Origin: Candidatus Omnitrophota bacterium
Lineage (GTDB): Bacteria > Omnitrophota > Koll11 > Duberdicusellales > 4484-171
Assembly: GCA_030692055.1 (NCBI GenBank)
Contig: JAUYCY010000105.1
Coordinates: 1-26,806 of the forward strand
Direction: 5' to 3'
Length of the DNA: 26,806 nucleotides
Numbering within the stretch: the first letter of the stretch is position 1; each line of letters begins with the position of its first letter. The translations under genes were made by a program, and so were the position numbers. This document shows positions 8,265 to 15,705 of the stretch, piece by piece. The notes beneath the pieces are model-generated. The model searched no databases. It was not told the origin of the DNA and worked only from the letters and a program-made list of their open reading frames with translations.

Positions 8265-8439
8265 AAACCCTCAAGCGCCCTTATTGAGCATTCGTTGCTT
8301 TAGTGTAATTGTTCCTCATAAACTACCTTTGGGTTAAAGGAAATATACCTATAAAATTTATACGTATTATTTAAATTTTTTATAAAAACATGATGAACCT
8401 GCTTAACAGGCGTAAGCCTTACGATTCACAGGCCTGAAA
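8265..8439 (-). promoter_or_regulatory. 175-bp intergenic region with a hairpin, possible internal promoter
   Basis: This is one of the two largest gaps inside the intact cluster. Next to the acetyltransferase stop is a palindrome-rich patch (8407-8436). CAGGC (8407-8411) pairs with GCCTG (8432-8436), and GTAAG (8412-8416) with CTTAC (8418-8422); the tight loop and bulge make the exact fold uncertain. A very AT-rich stretch (8341-8390) follows in the transcribed direction and could hold a promoter for the ATP-grasp/CapA/AsnB-like genes, though I cannot fix -35/-10 boxes. A GAGGG ribosome site precedes the ATP-grasp start. No T-run follows the hairpin, so an intrinsic terminator is not convincing. 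I found no gene fragment. Confidence 0.35.
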
Positions 8440-9132
8440 TTACAAATCCGTAATAGACATATTAAGCGCTTTGATAATGTGCCATTTTAAACCAAAAATC
8501 TGGCATAAAGAAATTGAACGTATAACATGGTTCATTCCCAGTTTATTGTGAACAGCGAGTGAAACTCGATTGTGAGGCATAATCCATATCCAAGCTCGGT
8601 CATAACCGCTATTTATACAGGCATTAATACAGAGAAAAAATAGTTTGGTATACAAACCCTGCCCCCTATACAGAGGAACTGTATATACATCATATAAACC
8701 CACTGTCTTTTCTGGCAATATCAAAATGTAATCTACCGCCTTAATTGGGCAGGATTTTCTACTCACAAAAATAACGGAAATAATCTTCTTATCCGACTCT
8801 AACGCAAAACATTGATCCCCTCTCTCAAACCTTTCCTTTAGCTCACTCACGTACGATCGTCCATGCCACTGGGTATCTTGAATCTCTCGTTCTCTGGCGA
8901 ATAATAAAAGAGGCTCTATGGTTGTGAAACGCTGGGCAACCATATTAATATTTAAATCTCGATACATGAGCGGCATCTCTAATAAATATATAGTAGATTT
9001 ATGAAGAAAAATATGGCGCCTAAACAGCTTAATAAAAACAAGAAAAATGCCAAAAAAAGATAAAAGTTTTGGCGGCCGAAATTCTACACCCTCTTCTTGC
9101 AACAATTGTTTAATGCGGTGTATTTTAGACAT
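8440..9132 (-). CDS. GNAT family N-acetyltransferase
   Basis: The 230-residue protein has a GNAT domain in its C-terminal half. The acetyl-CoA pyrophosphate loop reads YRGQGLYTKL (155-164), following strand DVYTVPL, and NRVSLAVHNKLGM (188-200) is the usual motif B. The N-terminal 60 residues include a hydrophobic stretch (about 24-36, SFFGIFLVFIKLF) that could associate with the membrane. GNAT enzymes in surface-polysaccharide loci acetylate amino-sugar nucleotides or amino acids, so this one may cap amines. Its ATG follows the stop of the second deacetylase gene directly (TAA then ATG), suggesting coupled translation. The family is clear; the acceptor is not. Confidence 0.82.
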   Translation of the reverse strand: MSKIHRIKQLLQEEGVEFRPPKLLSFFGIFLVFIKLFRRHIFLHKSTIYLLEMPLMYRDLNINMVAQRFTTIEPLLLFAREREIQDTQWHGRSYVSELKERFERGDQCFALESDKKIISVIFVSRKSCPIKAVDYILILPEKTVGLYDVYTVPLYRGQGLYTKLFFLCINACINSGYDRAWIWIMPHNRVSLAVHNKLGMNHVIRSISLCQIFGLKWHIIKALNMSITDL

Positions 9133-10149
9133 TTAATTTGTATTTCTTACTATACTCTCTAAATATGCAATATAGCCACCCATGGTTGTCACATATAATT
9201 TATTTCGGTTAATGTTAACGACGTCGAATAAGTCGCTTAAAATATTTTCTAAAAACTTTCTGTCTATGGAGGGATGAAACCAAAAATGACATAATCTATT
9301 ATATTTAATTGCCCTTTCAATAATCGTTTTGCATCTCCTTAGGTAATAATCTAAACTCCAATTGTAGGACGGCAAACCTATATGGGCTGTTGTAGGAATT
9401 CGCCATAAACCGTATGCGTCTTTTTGCGGAAAACCTAATACATTTTTGTCTATTCTATAAGATATAAATCCTTCTTCTTTTAAAACCTTGCGGTTACCTA
9501 TATAATTAGCCGGAAAAACGAATGATTTTAGCTCTACCTTATATATTGAAGCTGCGTTTTTACATTCTTGTATCTCTTTTCTTAAAATTTGCTCTGAACA
9601 GACTTCCTCTCTGCAGTCTATGTGCGAAAAGCTGTGACATGCTATTTCATGCTTAACGGTGGAATTTAAGATTTTTTCAATTAAATCCGGAGCGTACCAT
9701 TCTAAGGCATCGCGGAAGTTGCAACAAGGGTCAGCATCAAACCAGTCTCCGGAGGAAAATTTCCAGTATTCGTTTTCGAAGTAATTCAATCTTAGCATAT
9801 CTTTGTGTGCCAGGTCATTTGTTTTCGAGCAGTTTTTTAAAAAAAGGTGGCCGACAATTGCCCAAGTAACAGGGATATTAAATCTTTCGCATAATTCCAA
9901 AATTAAAGGTACATTTTCCCTTTCTCTTTTAGCGATCTCCATTGCTCTTTTTAAATCACAATTTATCTCTTTAGCAAACCTCCAGGCCCAAATAAGTTCA
10001 AAATCACAGGAAATAATAAGAACTGCTTTATAAGAAGGGGGAATAAATTTATTTAAATTTTCTTTGGAGAAACTCAATAGTTTAGGTTTATTGCCTAATA
10101 AGAAATTAAGCTTACTTAAAAAAGATTTTATTGCTAGTGCTGGATTCAT
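9133..10149 (-). CDS. Polysaccharide deacetylase family protein (NodB-like)
   Basis: The 338-residue protein is a NodB-homology deacetylase. Motif 1 is SCDFE (47-51), motif 2 is HSFSH (172-176) with both metal histidines, FPANY (212-216) fits the conserved FRxPY region, and HFWFHPS (288-294) carries the late histidine. The xDxE form of motif 1 resembles deacetylases of exopolysaccharide clusters more than classic chitin deacetylases. The expected role is removal of N-acetyl groups from hexosamines in the growing polymer. There is no signal peptide. It overlaps the zinc-ribbon methyltransferase gene by 4 bases (ATGA) and abuts the acetyltransferase gene. A deacetylase beside an acetyltransferase suggests tuning of amine groups. 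Confidence 0.85.
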   Translation of the reverse strand: MNPALAIKSFLSKLNFLLGNKPKLLSFSKENLNKFIPPSYKAVLIISCDFELIWAWRFAKEINCDLKRAMEIAKRERENVPLILELCERFNIPVTWAIVGHLFLKNCSKTNDLAHKDMLRLNYFENEYWKFSSGDWFDADPCCNFRDALEWYAPDLIEKILNSTVKHEIACHSFSHIDCREEVCSEQILRKEIQECKNAASIYKVELKSFVFPANYIGNRKVLKEEGFISYRIDKNVLGFPQKDAYGLWRIPTTAHIGLPSYNWSLDYYLRRCKTIIERAIKYNRLCHFWFHPSIDRKFLENILSDLFDVVNINRNKLYVTTMGGYIAYLESIVRNTN

Positions 10150-11093
10150 ATCCCCCTATAGAGGTTAATTAATTCTCTGTCTGAAAGGGTTTTATCACTT
10201 TTTCTTCCCATGAAATAAAATCCGCTCGCTGCTTCATAAGAAGAGTTTTTGCGTATTAAATAATAATCAAAATACTTTAACCAAAAAAACAAAAAACTTG
10301 AAATCAGTTTGATAACTTTCCGTAAAAAAGCATTATTTGTAAAACTCATCATAAAATACTGCAAATGCCATGCCAAGGCAACTGCCGGCCCTACTGCAAT
10401 ACCCCTTTCGATTTCTGCAAATTTTCTAAAAAGCCGCCTATGGCCTAAATCAGTGAATCTTGTAAAATCGTATCTAGCCACATGGACTTGCTGCATAAAA
10501 GGGGTTTCGCTATAAACTATGCCTCCCTGTTTTAATACTCTGTGGATCTCCTCTACGCATTTATAGGGGTCAACTACGTGCTCAAGCACTGCCTGGACAA
10601 TAACCCCATCTATTGATTCAGCAGCAAAAGGGAGACTATGCGCATCAGCGATTATTTGCGTTCTTGGGCCAAATGAAACATCGCTCTCGATAAAGGTAAT
10701 TTTTTTATCTTCAATTACTTCATTTATGCCAACGCCTAAGGCGCCGCCTCCTATTATTAAAACCACCGGATTTTCACCGGATTTGTTTAAAAAGTTACGG
10801 AATTTAGTGAAATTTGCTTTGGCTTTGAAATTTTTTGTAATAGATGGCAATAATTTCGTTAATATTTTTCTAATTCTTATCCTTTTGTGCATATTAAGAT
10901 TAACGGTCGTATTTTCTTTTTTAATAAATTGCTCGATACTGAATAGGCTGTTATTTTCGTTTATTAATATAGGTATACCTTCAACTAGAGGGTAAATTGT
11001 ATTGCAATTGTTGCAAATTATCTTATCTGCAAAATTTATTTTCCTGCCGCAAGTTGGACAAATCAATATTTCTGCTATTTTATTGTTTAACAT
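10146..11093 (-). CDS. SAM-dependent methyltransferase with N-terminal zinc ribbon
   Basis: The 315-residue protein joins a Trm112-like zinc ribbon (CPTC 12-15, CNNC 27-30, then PLVEGIPIL) to a class I methyltransferase domain. The SAM loop is IGGGALG (114-120), AHSLPF (151-156) is motif II-like, and LEHV (170-173) begins the motif of Methyltransf_11 enzymes. This architecture is common in surface-polysaccharide loci, where the methyl acceptor is usually a sugar hydroxyl. The C-terminal part has a hydrophobic stretch (ISSFLFFWLKYFDYYL) that may touch the membrane. It begins 12 bases after the upstream asparagine-synthase-like gene and overlaps the deacetylase gene by 4 bases. No ribosome site is evident. 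Confidence 0.85.
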   Translation of the reverse strand: MLNNKIAEILICPTCGRKINFADKIICNNCNTIYPLVEGIPILINENNSLFSIEQFIKKENTTVNLNMHKRIRIRKILTKLLPSITKNFKAKANFTKFRNFLNKSGENPVVLIIGGGALGVGINEVIEDKKITFIESDVSFGPRTQIIADAHSLPFAAESIDGVIVQAVLEHVVDPYKCVEEIHRVLKQGGIVYSETPFMQQVHVARYDFTRFTDLGHRRLFRKFAEIERGIAVGPAVALAWHLQYFMMSFTNNAFLRKVIKLISSFLFFWLKYFDYYLIRKNSSYEAASGFYFMGRKSDKTLSDRELINLYRGI

Positions 11094-11105
11094 TTTATAA
11101 TCTGT

Positions 11106-12941
11106 TTATGATGCTATTGTCTTATATGCATATGCCAAGCGAAACAAAAGATAAAGATTAGTGAGTTTCTGATGGTGAGTAAAAAAATTAAATTTCTTTA
11201 TGGAGTCCACTTCGTTAAAAAATATAGTTAAACTGCCTTTATCGAAAATACCGCTATTTAAAATAGTTGATTTAATAAAATCCCTGAATTCGTCATTCTC
11301 CGGCTTTAGGTAAGGGTTAACTCTATCTGTAGGCGGCTCGCCTTTTTGGAAAATCGGCACTTTTTTGTGAAAGCCTATATTTAGAATGAACCTGGGGACT
11401 CTTAACATTTTATGTAAATAATAAGGGGCTGATACAGGCAAATGGGTGGTATCCAGTGCTAAATCACAATAGCCGTGGTATTTTTTAAGAAGATATAACT
11501 GCTGCTTTCTTAGTTCTCTAAACTGAGGGTGGTATTTTAAAAGAATTTCTATAAATTCCCTATCGTAATAGGGGGAAATGAAAATAAAATCATTCGTGAC
11601 CTCGGCAAAAGGCAGGTATCCAGCTAATGCAACTATGCTCGTTCTAAAGCGCTCTGTAAAGGTCTCTTTGTATCTGGCGCTACCTAAATATCCTCCATAT
11701 ATTTCAAGAATATTGCCCGGGTTTAATTCGCTTTGTAAATCTTTTTTGAGCAAAGTGTTTAGGCCCTGTTTATAATTGGCCTTAAGCACTGCTTCAATTA
11801 ATAATAATTTGTCTGTCTCTTTCAGTGTGTGGTATTTATAAGGGAAAAACATTTCATGCAGCAGGTACAAAGGTTTTCTGTTTAAGTATAGATTTTCCCC
11901 TCCCAGTATCTCTCCGGAACCAAACAGACGTATATGTGCGCCTCTTTGAGATTTCCATTTTAAATGATAATAATTAAATTCCTGTTTTAAATTTAAAGGG
12001 TTATCGCATAATTCATAATATTTCTTAAAACCTTCTAAATATTTATCCTCTTCTAAATTCTCGAGGGTATGGAGAGAGACATTTCCGTACTTTTTCACCA
12101 ATTGTTGCGCCTTTAAAACATCTGAGGAATCAGCTGCCCCTGCTGTTTCTGTAAGTAAATTTTTCCTGTCTGGCCATTCCAGAAAAATAAGCCTTGTATC
12201 TAAGCCTCCGGTTAAATTCAGGCAATATTTTAGTTTATCGCAGTATAGCCTTCTTAAGGCTTTTTTGAAGGCCTCGTGCACATTTTCTGTAATGTTTTCT
12301 ACATTACCACCCACAAGGTTATCTTCTAGATATGTGGCATAATTTTCGATTTTAATTTCTCCATTCTTATTTATCATCATTCTTGAGGCCGCGGGTAAAA
12401 GATTTATCTCTTTTTTAATAGTTTTATGCGAAAGGATGCTTCCCAGCATAAGGTATTCATTTAACGCATCTACATCCAATTCTGTATTTAAATATTTAAC
12501 TAATGGCTTAAAACTTGTAGAAATAATAAGGTATCCGTCGCCCTTATAATAATAAAGCGGCTGGAGTTCAAAGAAATCATTGAAAATGATATATTCTTCT
12601 TTTAGCCTGACAACTCCTATATAAGCACCATTTGTAAATTTTAACGCTATATCCTGCGCCTTGGAATCTAGGAGCATTTTCTTTAAATATCCCGCGGAAT
12701 CAGATAAGAATTCATCCAAGGATATTTCTTTGAAAAATGGATTACCAAACAATATTAAACTTTTCTCGCTTAAATCTATACGAGACGCATATTTTATAAT
12801 AGGGTTATGGGAAACTATAAAAGCTGAATTTTCATAGCAAAAAGATTCTTTAGCGTTTATGCCTGCCTTATCCAAGACTGCTTTCAGGATATACCCTGCG
12901 TCTTTGCCAATTACCCCCAATAATCCGTAGAAATCTTTCAT
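11106..12941 (-). CDS. Asparagine synthase-like protein, second copy (no N-terminal Cys)
   Basis: A 611-residue AsnB-like protein. The N-terminal Ntn-type domain (about 1-215) begins MKDFYGLLG and lacks Cys2. The C-terminal ATP-pyrophosphatase domain has LTGGLDTR (243-250) in place of SGGxDS. It matches the other copy (4221-6059) in layout and P-loop variant but is clearly diverged, so it is not a recent duplicate. An upstream in-frame start at 12962 exists. I chose 12941 because it forms an ATGA overlap with the upstream GT4 stop and has an AAGGAAG ribosome site. Amide or lactam formation on a surface glycan is the most plausible role; ammonia would need another source without the glutaminase cysteine. 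Confidence 0.82.
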   Translation of the reverse strand: MKDFYGLLGVIGKDAGYILKAVLDKAGINAKESFCYENSAFIVSHNPIIKYASRIDLSEKSLILFGNPFFKEISLDEFLSDSAGYLKKMLLDSKAQDIALKFTNGAYIGVVRLKEEYIIFNDFFELQPLYYYKGDGYLIISTSFKPLVKYLNTELDVDALNEYLMLGSILSHKTIKKEINLLPAASRMMINKNGEIKIENYATYLEDNLVGGNVENITENVHEAFKKALRRLYCDKLKYCLNLTGGLDTRLIFLEWPDRKNLLTETAGAADSSDVLKAQQLVKKYGNVSLHTLENLEEDKYLEGFKKYYELCDNPLNLKQEFNYYHLKWKSQRGAHIRLFGSGEILGGENLYLNRKPLYLLHEMFFPYKYHTLKETDKLLLIEAVLKANYKQGLNTLLKKDLQSELNPGNILEIYGGYLGSARYKETFTERFRTSIVALAGYLPFAEVTNDFIFISPYYDREFIEILLKYHPQFRELRKQQLYLLKKYHGYCDLALDTTHLPVSAPYYLHKMLRVPRFILNIGFHKKVPIFQKGEPPTDRVNPYLKPENDEFRDFIKSTILNSGIFDKGSLTIFFNEVDSIKKFNFFTHHQKLTNLYLLFRLAYAYKTIAS

Positions 12942-14056
12942 ATTACTACTTCCTTTTCGCAAAGATTAATAAAATCATTAACGGTATTGGCGAAATTAAA
13001 TTTCTCCAAAGTAATTCTTCTAGAGTTTTCTTTTAGGTTTTTAAGTTTTTCTTTGTCGAGATAAATATTAGTAAGTAAATCTGCTAATCCCCGGTAATCT
13101 TTTGGTTTAATTAAATACCCGTTGATTCCTTCTTCAATTATATAAGGGCATCCTCCTACTTTGGGTAAAATACAAGGAACGCCCATCGAAAGTGCTTCGA
13201 GGGCAGAAAGCGGAAGCGCTTCGGTAAAAGAAGTTAAAATAAATATATCCGATTTATTAAGTACCGTTCTTACGTCTTTCAATATTCCCAAAAATTTCAC
13301 TTTTTCATAGATATCCAGATTCTTTAAAGTCTTTTTGTAATATTCTAATAACCGAGCTCTGCCTTGCCCGACTATCAATAATTGCCAATTCGCCTTTAGA
13401 TTAGTATCAAAAATCTTTAAACTGTTAAAAAGAGCGATTTGGTTTTTTATTGGTTTGAGGCTTGAGATATGCGCTATGGTGAAAATATTTTCTTTAGAAC
13501 TAGGTGCAACAATTGGGACTTGGGTAATTCTTGCGTAAAAAGAAATATCGACACCGCCATGAATTAATCTTATATCTTTTCTTTTTAGCAAAAATCTTCT
13601 AATAATATTTTTTTCCTGTCCTGGATACAAAATAACCCATCTTCCTTTAAAAATATGCAAAATTAATAGATAAAAAAAATCAAACATCCAATCCAGAAAG
13701 GAAAAGGGAGAAACGCTATGAAATATAAGTAGCCGCGGTATTTTTAATTTAAGCCGCGCTATGGCTAAGGAGATAAAAAAATAACTAAAAACCCCGTTGG
13801 CAAGAACTATCTGTGGTTTGTATTCTTCTAATACATATTTTATTTTCTTAATGAAACCGGCGATATCCAGTTTAAACTTTCTTATTGCAAAAAAAAATTT
13901 AATTTCTCTATCTGAAAACGTTGTTATACTTTTATCTTTTTCTAAAATCAAAATAGCGCAATTATGACTGTATGCTTTTAATTTTTCTTCAAAATTAAGC
14001 GCCAGTTTTTCTGCTCCGCCTATTTGTCCGTTATCTAAAACAAACAGAATTTTCAT
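12938..14056 (-). CDS. GT4 family glycosyltransferase
   Basis: The 372-residue protein is a GT-B glycosyltransferase. The N-terminal loop GQIGGAEKLAL (10-20) is the usual GGAE acceptor-domain signature. The C-terminal domain has AHISSLKPIKNQ and the E-x7-E donor motif (E279 and E287 in TEALPLSALEAL), then GGCPYIIEEGINGYLI. GT4 enzymes are retaining and use UDP-, GDP- or ADP-sugars; the donor cannot be read from this sequence. It overlaps the methyltransferase/GT chimera stop and the asparagine-synthase-like start by 4 bases each, so the three genes are probably co-translated. Full length for the family. Confidence 0.88.
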   Translation of the reverse strand: MKILFVLDNGQIGGAEKLALNFEEKLKAYSHNCAILILEKDKSITTFSDREIKFFFAIRKFKLDIAGFIKKIKYVLEEYKPQIVLANGVFSYFFISLAIARLKLKIPRLLIFHSVSPFSFLDWMFDFFYLLILHIFKGRWVILYPGQEKNIIRRFLLKRKDIRLIHGGVDISFYARITQVPIVAPSSKENIFTIAHISSLKPIKNQIALFNSLKIFDTNLKANWQLLIVGQGRARLLEYYKKTLKNLDIYEKVKFLGILKDVRTVLNKSDIFILTSFTEALPLSALEALSMGVPCILPKVGGCPYIIEEGINGYLIKPKDYRGLADLLTNIYLDKEKLKNLKENSRRITLEKFNFANTVNDFINLCEKEVVI

Positions 14057-14865
14057 TTTTTGCCTATCGCTTTTTTATATACCTCTAAAGTTTTCTCAGC
14101 GATATAGTTCCAGCTAAAATTACCATTGTTAAATTTCTTATTAATATTCTCCGATATTCTTTGCCGCTCTTGCGGGTTTTTTAATAAATCTATTATTGCC
14201 TTAGCTAATTTTTGCGCATTTTTCGGCTCAACCAGCCTTCCTGTAACATTATTTTCTGCACACACCAATTGTTTTGCTTGAGTATTTTTGCGAAATCTTT
14301 TTTTTGTAAATGTGTATTCAAAAAAAGGAGGTTGTTGATGAAGCTTCCGCCTAATTATGGGAATATTTAACAAAAATAATCTTATTAAGGATTTTAACCT
14401 GATTAAAAAATGTTTGTATGGCACTGTAATTATTAATGTACCGCTGGATTTTAGCGTTCGATGCATTTCCCGCAAGGCTTTGCCAATATCTTCCTCTTTA
14501 GGAAAGTGCTCTACCGCCCCCCATGATAAAATCATGTCAAAAACGTTTGGTTTATAAGGCATATTCAACAAATCTGCTTGGCATAAAGTATCAATACCGT
14601 ATTCATAGCGGCATTTTTTTAAACCCGAAAAAACATAATCAAAACCGTAACAACGATATCCCTTGGAATAAAGGTATGCAACCCATTGTCCCATCCCGCA
14701 TCCAGCTTCACAAATGTTATAGCTTTTTTCCAAAAACTGTTCCACATATTTCAATTCGGTCGAATTTAATAGCCCTAAGTGTTGGTCATAAATAAAATTC
14801 TTTACCGTGTAGGGCGACTGGTTCCAAAAATCTTTCCAAAAATATTTTAAGTTTTCCTCGGCCAT
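14053..14865 (-). CDS. Chimeric gene: SAM methyltransferase N-terminus fused to a GT4 C-terminal tail
   Basis: The first ~190 of 270 residues are a class I methyltransferase: SAM loop EAGCGMGQ (53-60), acidic strand GFDY (74-77), LSWGAVEHFP (113-122) and ITVPYKHF (146-153). From about residue 203 the sequence becomes a glycosyltransferase tail. NVTGRLVEPKN through EVYKKAIGKK aligns without gaps to the last 65 residues of the GT4 protein at 17040-18209, with about 38 identities by eye, and the DNA of the two 3' ends is visibly similar. The junction lies near 14245-14295. The methyltransferase's own last strands are missing or replaced, so activity is doubtful. The frame is open and the stop is coupled (ATGA) to the next GT4 gene. 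This looks like recombination or deletion. Confidence 0.78.
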   Translation of the reverse strand: MAEENLKYFWKDFWNQSPYTVKNFIYDQHLGLLNSTELKYVEQFLEKSYNICEAGCGMGQWVAYLYSKGYRCYGFDYVFSGLKKCRYEYGIDTLCQADLLNMPYKPNVFDMILSWGAVEHFPKEEDIGKALREMHRTLKSSGTLIITVPYKHFLIRLKSLIRLFLLNIPIIRRKLHQQPPFFEYTFTKKRFRKNTQAKQLVCAENNVTGRLVEPKNAQKLAKAIIDLLKNPQERQRISENINKKFNNGNFSWNYIAEKTLEVYKKAIGKK

Positions 14866-14892
14866 TTATACGATTAAATTAGTTAGGTTAAA

Positions 14893-15699
14893 TCACTTTT
14901 CTAATTTAGCGGTGATTATTAACGATTCTGAGAATCTAATAAACTTATTTTTAATAAACTTATTTTTCCTATTCTCAATGTCACAAATCACATTTCCAAA
15001 AAGTGCCTCAAAAATAAGTAATTTGAGCGAACGCAATAAAACGGTGCCCCGAATATCTGTAATCTCAAATCCATGCTCACGCAATAGCTGTAATAAGAGA
15101 GGTAAATAGATAATGCTTGTACTTGTTATAGTTTGGGTACCTGGCTCACGAAAATTATAAAAAGTAAGTTCTCCACTCTTTAAGAACGTATAACGGCCCT
15201 GCAAACTATGTATATTGGGAATAACTAATATAAAATTACCGTTATTTCTCAGAATTCTCGTTGTTTCCGCTATAAATTTACTGGGATAATTAAGATACTG
15301 GAGGGAAGCGCTACATATAACTATATCAAAACAATCATTTTCATAAGGCAATCTTTCATCTAAATCAGCCAGCTTAAAATCTATCATTGACCTATCTGCC
15401 CCAAAATAATCCAGAATATCACAAGCATAAACTTTATGGCCCTTAAAAGAGAGTATTTGCGCAACCTCCCCGCGGCCGCAAGCAGCATCAAGTATTATTT
15501 TAGAAGGTTTATTCTCAACAATTCTGACTATTTCAACGTATGAATAGAATGTACTATATTCTGCATTTCTTTTCGTAAGAGGGATATTTATGAAATATCT
15601 CATCTTGTCAATAGAGCGCTCAAGCCTCGCCAAGGGACCTTCCATATAATCCCTTTTCCAAGGCACTTTCTTAAGCTGCTCTATCGAAAGAGAATCCAT
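14893..15699 (-). CDS. SAM-dependent methyltransferase
   Basis: The 268-residue protein is a class I methyltransferase: SAM loop DAACGRGE (71-78), acidic strand end YACDI, DLDERLPYENDCFDIVIC as motif II, and VIPNIHS after strand 5. The N-terminal ~50 residues and the C-terminal third are not recognised and may bind the acceptor, probably a sugar in this locus. Near the C-terminus an exact 15-bp tandem duplication (14938-14967) encodes the repeated NKFIK/NKFIR. It sits 6 bases after the large deacetylase gene, so co-transcription is very likely. Sugar O- or C-methylation is the working guess. Confidence 0.82.
   Translation of the reverse strand: MDSLSIEQLKKVPWKRDYMEGPLARLERSIDKMRYFINIPLTKRNAEYSTFYSYVEIVRIVENKPSKIILDAACGRGEVAQILSFKGHKVYACDILDYFGADRSMIDFKLADLDERLPYENDCFDIVICSASLQYLNYPSKFIAETTRILRNNGNFILVIPNIHSLQGRYTFLKSGELTFYNFREPGTQTITSTSIIYLPLLLQLLREHGFEITDIRGTVLLRSLKLLIFEALFGNVICDIENRKNKFIKNKFIRFSESLIITAKLEK
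14938..14967. repeat. Exact 15-bp tandem duplication inside a methyltransferase gene
   Basis: The unit AATAAACTTATTTTT occurs twice back to back with no mismatch. It adds five codons in frame near the 3' end of the methyltransferase gene. Exact identity suggests recent slippage. Confidence 0.9.
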
Positions 15700-15705
15700 A
15701 TCAAG

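Noticed and set aside
8295..8333. 12-codon minus-strand frame (MRNNYTKATNAQ) in the gap before the ATP-grasp gene
   Set aside because: Only a weak AGG site precedes it and the peptide resembles nothing known; chance is more likely than a leader peptide.
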